The notes beneath the pieces were generated by a model, which worked only from the letters and a program-made list of their open reading frames with translations, ran no database searches and was not told the DNA's origin. From Girardinichthys multiradiatus (Eukaryota > Chordata > Actinopteri > Cyprinodontiformes > Goodeidae): 64,000 nucleotides of DNA. Where the stretch lies: the NCBI RefSeq assembly GCF_021462225.1, contig NC_061817.1, positions 4,933,327 through 4,997,326 of the forward strand, written 5' to 3'. Positions 44,151-57,400 of the stretch are shown one piece after another. A program made the position numbers and the translations under genes. Positions within the stretch are counted from its first letter, which is position 1; each line of letters begins with the position of its first letter.

Positions 44151-44929
44151 AGACCCAACCTGACACAAAAACAGTACAGTCACATCACACATTCCCTCCC
44201 TCATACCTACACATAAAAGCACTCACACCCACACACCCAATGTAAAGACACACAACAATAGATGTTTTACACTCATTCACACTCCTCATACATACTCTAT
44301 ACTCTCAGGTCCAGGCACCGATACCCCAGAGGAGCAACCCCTTCCTTCGGGGATGGAGACAGGCAAACCGCACCAGGCCAGACTATTGCCGGCATTGCCG
44401 GAACCCAAACCCCAGCCCAGACACCGACCAACTGGACTGCAAGCTCCAGCAGAACAACTATTAAGCTTTATTAAGTGTTTTCCCTTAATAAACGTAATCA
44501 TCAATTAAAAACTGCTTTTCATTTAAAAACCCAGAAGCTGGGTGTCAGGCAAATATATATATTTTTAAGAAATTCTAACAGTTCATTGAGTTTTGCAGGT
44601 GCATATTAATGAACCACTCATTAAGTTCAAGTCTGTTGCAGCAAAGCATCTAAAACGTACAGCCAACCAATCCTGAAGAACTGGAATCAAAGAAACATGC
44701 GCTAACCTTTAAATTGTACAATTTCACGCTGGCTGTTAATAATAAAAACTGAGTACAGTAGAGAAGTCTGGTTGCATCTATGTGGACTGAAATTCTTATT
44801 TTAATTTTAATCTTAAAAGACTTGAAAATGATCCAAACAAATATTAACGTTTGAATATATTTTTCCTGGGCTGAAGGTTTTTGCAGCGTCCCCTGGCGGC
44901 TAAATCAGTGTTTTATTTATCTTTGCATG

Positions 44930-45097
44930 CGGTGGGAGGGATCGTTGCTCAAGGGAAATCTTCGATAGACAGCTCTGCAGACCAATGAACATACAACCCA
45001 CTGATTATGTCACAAACATTTGCTACGTGGAAGCAGGAAGTGACCCTGACCTGTTTCCGGGTTGCATTTTCTTCATCAGCTGAACTTGTTCTGAGGA
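44930..45097 (+). promoter_or_regulatory. Putative COG1 promoter and 5' UTR
   Basis: In the last 170 bases before the COG1 ATG there is a CCAAT box (44982-44986), an ACGTGG motif (45025-45030) close to ER/Golgi-stress-type elements, and an ETS-type GGAAGTG (45036-45042). There is no TATA box at a fitting distance. This fits a housekeeping promoter. The start site is not defined. Confidence 0.45.
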
Positions 45098-45406
45098 ATG
45101 ATGGCCGGAGACCCTGTTCTGTCTCTCCGGGTCTCGGAGATCAAGGACCCGACAGCTCTGTTCGAGCGTTACAGCACCGAGGAGATCCGCCGGGTCGAAC
45201 GCAAAGTCCGCGGGGAGATCGAGCAGAAGAAGGAGGAGTTGAGGCAGATGGTCGGGGAGCGGTACCGGGACCTGATCGACGCCGCCGACACTATCGGAGA
45301 GATGCGCCAGTGCTCCGAGACCTTGGTGGAGTCCATCCAGGACATGCAGCAGTACTGTCACACGCTGAAGCAGGGCAGAAACTGCGTTGGAGGCACCAGG
45401 CAGGAG
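45098..45406 (+). CDS. cog1: COG1 exon 1
   Basis: It starts with two consecutive ATG codons (45098 and 45101); the second fits the better context. It encodes the N-terminal helical region with [20 protein letters not shown], and ends GAG|GTACCG in phase 0. Confidence 0.93.
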
Positions 45407-48400
45407 GTACCGATCTCTCTGCTGCACTTATTGTAGGTCCATACGTGATCCAGTCTAAATCTGCTTTAATCAACTTTTCCGAACTAAAAATCATATCTGT
45501 CTTTTAATCTTGGTTATTAAATCAATCGTGTCACAACATACGATTGACAGAAGAGTTTTAGTAAATGGTTTTCTCAGTTTGGAGATCTGATCCTTACACC
45601 ATCACCTGTTTGTGTGTGCTGCTGCAGAACCAGAGACAGTGGCAGGAGAAGTTCTATACCATGGCCTCCCAGATCAAGCTCCTCCTAGAGATCCCAGAGC
45701 GCATCTGGAGTGCTGTGGAGGCCTCCCAGTACCTCCAAGCCACCCAGCTGTACCTGCTGTGCTGCCACTTGCTCAGTCTGCTGCAGCTGGAGGCTGCAAC
45801 AGGGGGGCAATATGGCCCTGTCCTCACCCGCTTCCCCATCCTGGTCCGGCAAGTCACCACCACTGGTCACTTCAGGTACTTGAAGGGTCAAAAGGTCAAA
45901 CTTTCTTCAGAGTGGTTTTTTACCCGATGCTACAAATAGGAAAGGACCAGTGATCACACTGATATGGTGGAGATTTCTAATCTCTATTTTTTTTAAAGTA
46001 TTTTTTAAGTAATTACATCCTCTGATATTTCCAGGCATTTTCAGCTTCTTACATCTCAGTTCCTAGTCTGGCTTTATCATTGAAAACCTCATTGATACTT
46101 AAAACGCTTTCACATTTTGTCCCTCAGTAACAGCTTCCTCACTGAATAATGTTACGGTTAGCTCAACATGATTTGGTGTGTTTACTGACCAGAAGATTTT
46201 TTTGGGTTTTTGAGTTTCCTATTGAGCTATCACTGGTCAGGGGACGTCAAACTGAATATCGTCAGATTCCATCTACCAACAGATTTCTTGGTCCATTTCT
46301 AATCCCCAGCGATTAAATGGCCTCTTCCTACAGGTCAACCATTCTCTTGGAGAGCCGGTCTCTGCTGCGTGGCCGGGCCGTGTCAGACCAAGCTATCGCT
46401 GAGGCCCTGGTGTCCACCATGCTGTTGGAGGATAGCTCACCACGCCAGGCCCTGGCTGACTTCCTGTTGGCTAGGAAAGCCTCCATCCATCAGCTGTTGA
46501 ACCAACCACAACATGGTACTGTTCCTTTGGTGCAAAATAGTTACCTTCAGAGGGATGTGGGTAGGATCAGTGTTTAGAGATGCAAAGGTTGAACTAACAG
46601 AGATACCCACAATTTGTGAAATAATTGTTGCAGCATCCTTTTAAAAGGGATGGATGGTTGGACAAGATCAACCATGAGTTCTCCAGGTTCCTTCCAGCAG
46701 CCCAGTCGGGTTCCCATCTGTTTTGACTTCTGTTTAACATAGTTTGTAGAGTCCTTACTCAATGTTACAGTATTACAGTACAGCTTACTTACTGGACAAC
46801 TGCTATTCCCTAAGTTATAAGCATCCAAGGATATCTGAATAATATCTGGAACTTCCCTTGGACAGAAGCCATTAATTGTTTTAGAGAAGTAATCATGATG
46901 CTGTAAATATCAGTAAAAATCCTGTTAATCTGGACCTGATACAGGTCACCACAACTAAACCCTTTGGTAATGACAAACATAGGTGTAATACCGCAGTAAA
47001 GCCACTGTCTGTATCTGGTGGCATAAAATCAGGATCATAGGCTGGTCACCTCAATCATTTTATGTCTTTTAGAGACGGTAATCATTGACCATTTTCACCC
47101 AAACTTTTAAAGAGAACTTTACCTACTGGCTTGGTGCTGCATGTGTTGAGGATCTCAGTTGGACTGGCAAGAAGTAGTCTTTTAATACTGGAAGAGCTTC
47201 ATAACCTGCTTCATAGTATCATAAATCTAATATTCTCCTTTATTCCTTTGCTTAATATTTGATCTGCTGTACAGTACAGTCTGTCTGTTCTAGATCCCTA
47301 ATTTATCATGTAAAGTTAATAAAGTTTGGGCCTTTCACTTTTTATTCTAGCAGTTCTGAAGATAATCTTCCTTGTAAGTGCAGCTTTGGCTGCATCCCAT
47401 AATATACAAGGATTTTGCTCACTGTTGTCATTATACTGTAGATATTCACTTAGATCTGTTCCTAGAACTGGGGTCATTATGCAGGTCAGAGTGATCAAGA
47501 ATGATCTGAAACATCTTTCACCAATTCTCTAGTCCTTTATCATATGCAGCTTTCTAGTACACATGGAAAAAAATTATCTATTCTTAAATTAATCCTATGC
47601 TGTGATGAGTAAAAAGTGTTTCCTGGGATTAGACTGTTCCAAGCCGGCCAGACATCTATCAAACCTAAATCTTTTATTGCATTGTTCAGACGTTTTCTTT
47701 TCTCTCAGTATTTCATGAGGGCTTAACTAGTATATTAGGATCTCCCAGTGTTTCTGTTGCAATTAATCTAAAACTCTTTTAAAGACATGTCACTCCTAGG
47801 AGGGGCATAAGGGGGCAAATTCATCCATTTTCCCTTTACCCATACATACCTGTCTTCCCTAACTCACTCGGACTGAGTTTGATACTGATATGGCAAAACC
47901 CAGAAATACTGACATGTTCATAGAGCATTTGGATAGATGTTAAGTAATTTCATATTAAATGAATCTAGGACATGTAACAGTCCTTGGCCTATATGCTGGG
48001 TCTTTGAATGGAAACAGAAATGTGTTTAATCCTACTTCTTTGCTTCTTACTGTTAGCAGCCTGAGTGAATGAGAGAAAAACTGCTACATTAAATCACTCA
48101 AACATTCTGTGATAATAGAAATGTATCATAGACCCAGTTACTACATTTTGTCTGATAAAGGCTCCTCTTCAACTCAGAAACTTTGCTCACTCAGTTTCTC
48201 TCATCTAAAGTTGCTATTTAGATCTTAGGCGTCTTTCAACGTGTTTAACCTGTAATTAGATTGTCTCTGACATTGTCAGAATAGATCCTAAAAAGTAGAA
48301 CATTTGAATAATTTTAGTTTTGTTAACTCGTCACTGTAATTTAGGGATGGGTGCCTTTTCACATCTGAACAGATACGGTACCGATACCGGAGAATCGATA

Positions 48401-51400
48401 CTCAACGGTACCAGTTTTCGGTACTTTTGTGTGTGTTTATGTGGTAATAAATGTTAATTCGTTTATTAATAAAATCTCCAAAAATGTTCAATTTAACATT
48501 TATTTCTCAATATATAAACTAATGAATATATCAAAACAGCATCCAGCTGTTTGTATTGTAACATCTCAGATGTTTCAAACATTTCTTCAACATTAAAACC
48601 CTTAACTGACTACGTAGTGTGATGCAATTTAAAACCCAGCCATGTTGCTGGACGATGAGTCGCTAACGGATCCAGGCGTGCTGACCGTGCTGAATGTAGG
48701 AGTTGTAACCGTAGATCTAAGGCTAACGAAAATTGTCTCTTCAGCCTTGACAAAAATCTGGTTTTGAACCAGGTCCTTCCTCAGATTAGAACTATACCCA
48801 CCACTGGCCTTGCACTTCGCATCACAAATATTGCAGCAAGCGTAATCTGCATCGTATTTTGTAAAGTAGAGCCATACTTTTGGGCGCTTCCTAACAGACA
48901 TGCTTTGACTGTAGCAGCGGCTACTGACGTCATTACGCCATTGTGCGTGCAATGCTACGCTCATGTCCGGCATGGAAAATCGCCCACTCTTCCTCTCCCT
49001 CAGTGTCACAATGATGCGTTCAGGTACCGATACATGGTACAGGTTGACTACGTGAATCGGAGCTCAGTAGTACCGAAGGAATTCATTAAGTATCTATAAA
49101 AGTACTGAATTCGGTACCCATCCCTATTGTAATTTCAATATAAATGAGCCTCAAAATCAGTTTTATCTCTGAATACTTTTACTTTTATTTCACCGAAACT
49201 TTATATATTTATGCCTAATGTCTGTGCGCTGTGAGCTCTTGAAACTGAAGCCAGTTTACTTGTTTGTGCTCACAGTCCTGGCCAATAAAGCTGATTCGTA
49301 TTCTTTCACTGCAAAGCTTTTTAAACTACCTTTATTATCAGAATTTAAATTTATTTTGTTAAAGAGTTTGCTTTTATTGTTATAAGTGTTGTTTGTATTT
49401 AAATGTTTATGTTGTATAAATTAATATTTTATATTTAACCATTCATTCATTCACTCAGTTTTTCTTCCATTGCTTTGTTTGTTGTTGTTTTACTTGATCA
49501 GTCACTAAACTTGGACCTAGAAGTGATTTAGTAACTCAGCATAGTGATAAATAGCTGATCAAGTAAACATTATCCTACACCCCCCCCCCCCCCCCCCCCC
49601 TCACTGAAGCAATAGGAGACACCAGGTTCTCCTCCAGCAGTCTGAGCCTTACTTCTGGCTGAGGAAAGACCCTCTAATGACAGCATGACCACAGAGCTGA
49701 GACACATCGTCAACAAGCATGTGCATGTACTCAAACTGCTGCGGTGTGCTACCAAACTGCTGTTTTTTTTTTGTTTTTTTGCAGTAGACTTATTGAAATA
49801 GAGGAGAAATTCTAACAAGTCTCCTTATTTTCAAGTAAACATATGGAATTCTAATCTAATTCTAAACTAAGGTATTTTAAAATTTGTCCTTCACAAGATC
49901 TGAGGCTCTTCAGCCCAAGAAGCCTAGGTATAAGGATGCTTATGATTACTTTTAACATGTTTTATGTGAGATGATGAACCAACTCATAGGAGTGTTTATT
50001 ATCCAGGTGCAGGGATCAAGGCTCAGGTGTGTAGTCTAGTGGAACTGCTGGTCACCACGCTCTTCCAGGCCTATGCTGTCTTCTACATTCCTCCTGAGGG
50101 GGTACCCAGGCCAGGAGAGGGAGCCCTGAGCTGTGGTATGCTCTTCTCCACCCTGGAGAATGTAACCTCTTCCACTCCTACAGGTAAACCAAAACACATC
50201 ATTAGTGGGATTGGTGCACCTTTTAGGCATCACTTGTCCCTCTAAAACTGTGTTCATTCACGCCGCATGATATTGGGAAACTATGTGATATGCATATTGG
50301 TATAGTTAGAAATATGACTTGTGATAAATAAATACTGTAAAATAGAATATAATACAAATATGCTTTATTGTCTCAGTGAGGAAATTTAGGTGTACAAACA
50401 CTAAAGTGAAAGGCAAATAGAAGCATGAAGATATAAAACCAGTAAGAAAGTAATAAGACTATCTTCATATCCCAAGGGGGAAATTAAATTGTCGAAGCAA
50501 CAAGACAGAGTTAAAAAGTTGTACATTGAGAATGATAATTTAAAGAAAATTATAAATTAAAAAAACAAATAGTGCAAGCAAAGCAAAAAAATATAAATTC
50601 TAAATATTAAAAATAAACTTTATATAAAAAGTAAAGTTTCAACAAATATGTGCAGTAACTGCATAGAAAGAAGAGATATAAATGAGGTAATACTTGTATG
50701 TATTGGCAGTACATTTATAGGCTTTTATTGTAGTCTTATTGCTGATGGGAGGAAGGACCTTCTGCAGTGTTCCTTTCTGCACGGTGGCAGCCACAGCCTG
50801 CTGCTGAAGGAGCTGCTCAGAGTACCCGCAGTGGCGTAGAGGGGGTGAAAGTTGTTGTAAACTGGGTCCTCTCCCCTTCTCCAGACTGAGGCTCAGGTTA
50901 TAGATGTACTGCAGTACATCACCAAGTTGGTCCACAGAATCTCTGAGCAATCTGGGGCTGATACCAACAAGTCCAGCAGCCTTACAAGCCTTGGTCTTTA
51001 TATATATTTAGGGTGAGGTTGCCTGAGAAGGGAGGGGATGGGGAAAGGTGGAGCTGAGGGTGTCAGGACACAGGAGGTGGGGGTGGTGTGTGGCAGCAGG
51101 TTAGTGTATTTGGGTAGGGCAGAGGAGTGGGTAGGTGCATTCAAATCTTTTAAAGCACAGATTCAGTTTATTTGCCCAGTCCCTGTCCCCAGACTCAGGC
51201 CTCCTCCCTGCAGACCGCAAACACACACACGCCAGAGCTCAGAGTGACAGTGTCTCAATGAGTTGCATAAGTGGGGAAAATAGCAATAGTTTATTGTTGT
51301 TCAGGTAAATGCTGTTTTTATACCTTTTTCATCTGTGCCAGGCTTTAAGCTAATTTTTACATATTTGGTTCCTGAAAAAAAAAGAAGATGGTTTTACCCT

Positions 51401-54400
51401 AGACCTGTTTGAGTTGGTTCATGTGTGGCTTTTCTTTTAAAGTTTAAAGAAAGTTTTTTATTGACTGTGTATACTGTCATTTTGCTGTTATGTATGCAAA
51501 ATGCACTTTTCATCAGGCTTCATAAGTTATTCAAAGAATTTAAATTATTTGTAATATTTATAGTTAAAGTGTTTAGCGTAATTATGCTGTTACTTATGTA
51601 TAATGCCATAATAATTTTATACATTTATGCTGTTTACAAACGGCCCGTTTTACAGTGAAGTGGGTCGGCATTTGGGCTTGTATTCATAGTGCTGGTTACT
51701 TGTTTCTCTCGCTAGATCTGGCAACACTGGCTGAAACAGTCGCTCAGAGCTTCTTCAGTCTCCTCAGACCATCTCATCACTGTGCATGTCACAGCTGGTC
51801 CACTATGTACAACGGGTTTATATCATTCAATTCAGTTTAATACAGTTTTATTTCTATAGCGCCAGTTCACAACACGTGTCATCAAGGCACTTAACACAGT
51901 CAACTCAATCGAATCATACAAATTTCAAGTCGGGTACATACATTCCAATTACTCTTATCAAACAGTGCAGTACTAGCTGGAGATGAACCAGGCTGTGATC
52001 TGAGCCGTCCAGGGGAAGGAAAGGTGATTATCTGTATGCCTCCTTGGTGTTGGCATCTAATAAGTCCAGCATTTTATTGTCTCTGGTGCAGCAGGTAACA
52101 CACTGGGTGAATGTGGGGAGAGTGGAGGACAGGGAGACATGATTAAAATCCCTGGAGATCAGAAGAAGGGCCTGGGGATGCTGTGTTCATAGTCTGCTGA
52201 TAGCAGTGTGGAAACATCACAGGCAGCTACAGTGTTAGCAGAGGGGAGAACGTACATTGTTATCGCAATAACGTGTAAAATCTGCGGTAGATAAAATGGC
52301 TACATGCTAGCAGCTTAATGTCTTAACTGCAGAGTGTCTCTTTGATAATGAAATGCTCAGAGTTGCACTATCTGTGTCATTCTAACACAACAAGACCCCC
52401 TCCTATCTTCCTACTGCTCTCCTTGGTTCTGATGGCCCGGATTAAATTAAACTGTTCATGTTTATGTGTGCGTCTAGAGTTAGCACAGTTATCCACATCT
52501 CAGTCAAGATAAATGTTTTTCTGCTTTGAATTCTTAGCAAACTTAGACCCCATATAATGCGTCTTTCCAGCTAATGAATAAAACTAAATTCATTATTTCC
52601 ATTTCAACAACAAGGTTTAATTGAAGAAGTAACTTCTGGTCAGCTTCTGTTGTTTTAGTATTGAAACAACTTAGCTGTTTTTTCTTAATGTCTTTTCCAC
52701 ATTTTTACCTTTTTTATAAATTCTTATGCTGCAACAAGTGTCACCAAATGTATTACAGGCAGAAAATCTGACTACATGGTACTTATAATTAAGGTAACAT
52801 TTATTGCAGTTGAAGCAGTTCTTCGCCATTCTTGTATTTTGTACATTGTGAGAACGATAAATTTGCCAAATTTTGTGCAACCCTAGTTTGTATGGATCCT
52901 TAAGGGTGCATATGAGTTGCTGGTAATTGAAGAAAGTTCTATCATGTTCTTCGATGTATTGTCTCCAACATAATTCTCTTGTATTGTCAGGTAAAGGGAG
53001 AAAGGTGCTACAGGAGGAGTGGAGTACAGGCAGCTGGTTCAGGTATCTGCCTCCATCCATCACTGAGTTTCAGCCCACCCTTCGCACCCTAGCTCTGCCG
53101 ATCCAGACAGAGCAGCTCCGGGACACCCTCCAGCAGTGGATCAATACGTGAGGGCTCCCCACATTTTTCATGCTGCCTCATGCAGCACCTTGCCAAAGTT
53201 TTCATACACCTTTTTATATATGTTGTCTCCTTACAACCACAAACCTCACAATATTTTGTTGGGATTTTATGTAACAAAACAACAGACAGTGCAATTCATT
53301 TTCTGTTAAATTCAGTTTGTTTATATAACGCCAAAACACAAAACACGTTGTCTTAAAAAGTCGATTCAGTCGAATCATACTTATTTCAAATCATGTTCAT
53401 ATATTCCAATTGATCCTAGTTATTAGACAGTGTAGTCAAATTCAGTTTATTATTCAAATTGGTTAAACATTTTCTATCTAAGGAAACCCAGCAGATTGCG
53501 TCGAGTCACTGACTTGCAGGCTTCACTCCTCCTGGATAAGCATGTAGAGACAGTGGGGAGGAAAACACACCTTTAACAGGAAAAAAACCTCCAGCAGAAC
53601 CAGAACCAGCCTCAGTGTGAACGGCCATCTGCCACAACCGACTGGGGGTTTGAGAAGACAGAGCAAACACACAGAAGACAGAACTGCTGATCCAGGAGTA
53701 CGTTCTATGTTAAAGAAATGTGAAAAGTTAATGTCAGTAGTAGCTCCTTTAGTGGCCTCATCTAGGAGAGAAACACAGCTAAGCAGATAAACTCTGAGAC
53801 AGTTTTTAAGTCCATGAAGTTGTAAGAGAGCACATCCAGTTAGTGGCAGTAGAAACTCAGCCAATGTCTACAGTAGGGAGAACCAGTATTTGATCCACTG
53901 CTGATTTTGCAGGTTTTCCTACTTGCAAAGCATGTAGAAATCTTTCATTTTTATCATAGCTACTCTTCAACTGTGACTGACGGAATCAAAAACAAAAATC
54001 CAGAAAATCACATTGTGTGATTTTTTTTCTTCTTTTCTTTAAAGTCATAAATTAGCATTTTATTGCATGACATAAGTATTTGATCACCTAACAACCAGTG
54101 AACCGGCTCTCACAGGCCTGTTAGAAGCCCTCCTGTTCTCCACTCATTACCTGCATTAACTGCACCTGTTTGAACTTCTTATCTGTATAAAAGACACCTG
54201 TCCACACACTCAATCAAACAAACTCCAACCTCTCCACACTGGCCAAGACCAGGGAGGTGTGGAAGGACATCAGGGATCAAACAGTAGACCTGCACAAGGC
54301 TGGGATGGACTACAGGAAAATAGCCAAGTAGCTTGGTGAGAAGACAACAACTATTGGTGCAATTAGAAGAAAATGGAAGAAGTTCAAGATGAGGGTCAGT

Positions 54401-57400
54401 CTCCCTCGTTCTGAGGCTCCATGCAAGATCTCACCTTGTGGGGCATCAGTGATCATAAGGAAGGTGAGGAATCAGCCCAGAACTACACAGCAGGACCTAG
54501 TCAATGACCTGAAGAGAGCTGGGACCACAGTCTCAAAGAAGACCACCAGTAACACACTACACCACCATGGATGAAAATCCTGCAGAGCACGCAAGGTCCC
54601 CCTGCTCAAGGCAGCGCATTTCCAGGCCCATCTGAAGTCTGCCAGTAACCATCTGGATGATCCAGAGGAGGAATGGGAGAAGTGGTCTGATGAGACAAAA
54701 TAGAGCTTTTTGGTCTAAACTCCACTCGCTGTGTTTGGAGGAAGAAGGATGAATACAACCCCAAGAACACCATCCCTACCATAAAGCATGGATGTGGAAA
54801 CATCATTCTTAGGGGATGCTTTTCTGCAAAGGGGACATGACGACTGCACAGTATTGAGGGGAAGATGGATGGGGCCATGTACCAGCGACAGCCCCGAAGA
54901 CTGAAGGATCTGAGGAAGATCTTTATGGAGGAGTTGTTCAAAATCCCTGGTGCAGTGTTTGCAAACCTTGTCAAGAAGTACAGGAAACGTCTGATATCTG
55001 GAATTACAAACAAAGGTTTCTGTACCAAATATTAAGTTTTGTTTTTCTGATGTATCAAATAAGTATCTAATGCAATAAAATGCTAATTACTTAAAAATCA
55101 CACAATGTGATTTTCTGCATTTTTGTTTTTGATTCCGTCAGTCACAGTTGAAGAGTAGCTATGATAAAAATGAAAGATTTCTACATGCTTTGCAAGTAGG
55201 AAAACCTGCAAAATCAGCAGTGGATCAAATACTTGTTCTCCCCACTGTATGTCTAGGAGAGAGAGAGTGTTAAACACTGAAAGACGAGCTGGAACTCCTG
55301 CCTTGTTGGACCTGCCAGGCAGGAGGCCTAGAGGAAGACCAAAGAGGAGATTTATTAATGGTGTGAAAGAGGACATGAAGGCAGAGGGTGTATGAGAAGA
55401 AGATGCAGAAGATAGGGTTACATTGAGACGATGACTAGATGTGACAATCTCTGAAAGGGAAAGCTGAAAGAAAAGGAGGAATACTCCCAGACATTTCCTG
55501 AATATTTCTAATTTTGGCAATATTCCAGAGGTGAAAAAATGAAATCTTAGTAACTTAATTAATTTGGGATTTAAATTACATGTTCTGGTCAAAAGTAACA
55601 CCAAGCTTCTTTATTACCGGAGGCCAATCTATTGCTATCCAGATTAAGTGATTAACTAAGCAGTTGTTTTTTTTCAGACCGTCTGGTCCAAACACAACAA
55701 TCTATGTTTTCTGAATTTCAAGTTAATTTAAACATTTAAACATTATCATTTAAACATTTAAAGTCATCCAGGTTTTAATGTCTTCAAGACATGCCTGTAG
55801 TCTAATTGGTTGGGCTCATCAGGCTTTATGGGTAAATTAAGCTGAGTATCATCAGCATAACAGTGGAAATTTATCCCATGCTTCCAAGTCTTGCCACAGA
55901 TTCTGTTGGTTTTTAGATCTGGACTTTGATTAGACCATTCTAAAACATGAATATGGTTTGATCTGAGTGTCAGGGACCACGCCGTACGGCAGAAGGACAA
56001 AGGGATAAAAAAAAATTTTCTCTGTTTAATTTTTCTTGATAATAGTTAACAAAAGTTTATGGAAAATGAAATAGCTCTAGATTCTATTAGAAGGGCCCAA
56101 AATGAAATATCAACTAAGAAAAACATAACTAAAGGCAACAAACCACAAAAACCCTCCTAACAATGAACACACAATAGAATATATGCACAAAGGCTAGCCT
56201 ACAAGAAATGGGAGGGGACACTAAGACAAACAGTAGATATACCTTGGGAACTAATTCAAGCAAACAAATTATAACTACAACACTAATGTTAAAACTTCAA
56301 CAAAAGAACATGAACACAAAACGTTTCCAATCATTAGAATTTAGAGATCTTTGGTAGTGTCTACAAAGTCAAGTCTCCTGCTTCCAGCAGCTGAGTGATT
56401 CCTCCACTTTCTGGTGGCATCATAAAAAGTCCTCTCCTCCAGACAGTTCTTTAAAACTCAGCAAAAATGAGACATTTAATGATCTAAACATACATACAGT
56501 TGTTCACCAAACGCGTGTGCCCATATTAGCAAACACACTGTTTTAAAGTAATATTACAAGTAAAGTGAAATTATAATTAAATGTGCTGGTGTCAAAGAAG
56601 ATATATACTACCGGTCAAAAGTTTTAGAACCCCTTTATTTACTGGTTTTCTGTATGTTTATGACTATTTATATTGTATGTAGATTCTCACTGAAGTCATC
56701 AAAACTGTAAATGAACACATATGGAATTATGTAGCAAACAAAAAATCCCAAGAGAACATTAAACGTGTTTTTATTTTAGATTCCTTACAGTAGCTGCCGT
56801 TTGCTGTGATGACTGAAATATTAACCTTTGGTCGTCTCTCAATGAACGTCTGGGAAGTTCTTTCAAGACTCTTTGGAAAACCATTTCAGGTGACCTCCTC
56901 ATGAAGCTCATGGAGAGAACGCCAAGAGAGCAAAGCAGTCATCAGAGCAAAGGGGGGCTATTATGAAGAATCTAAAATATAAAAATGTCTAGAGTTATTT
57001 TACATTTCTTGTTAACTATATAATTCCCTGTGTTTTCAGTCCCAGTTTTGTTGCCTTTGGTGAGAATCTGCATGTCATGAAAGTAAAGAGACCCATTAAG
57101 TGAGAAAGTGTTTCTAAAACTTTTGACCAGTAGTGTAGATAAATGAATAACACTGAGAAATAGCTGGAGGAACCTCCACACTGAGCTATATCATTGTATC
57201 TCTGGCTGTATGTTTAGGGTGGTTGTCCTGCTGGAAGGTGGACCTCCACCACAGTCCCAAGCCTTCTGCAGCCTCTAACAGGTTTTCTTCCAGGATTGTC
57301 TTGGATTTAACTCCATTTTCCTTGTCCCTGTTGAGGCATCCCGTCAGCATGATGCTGCTACCATCGTGTTTCAGAGTGATGTGAGCAGAGCATCTTCCTC

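Noticed and set aside
49580..49600. Poly-C run as a regulatory i-motif candidate
   Set aside because: A single homopolymer without the spaced tracts needed, and possibly a sequencing length artefact.
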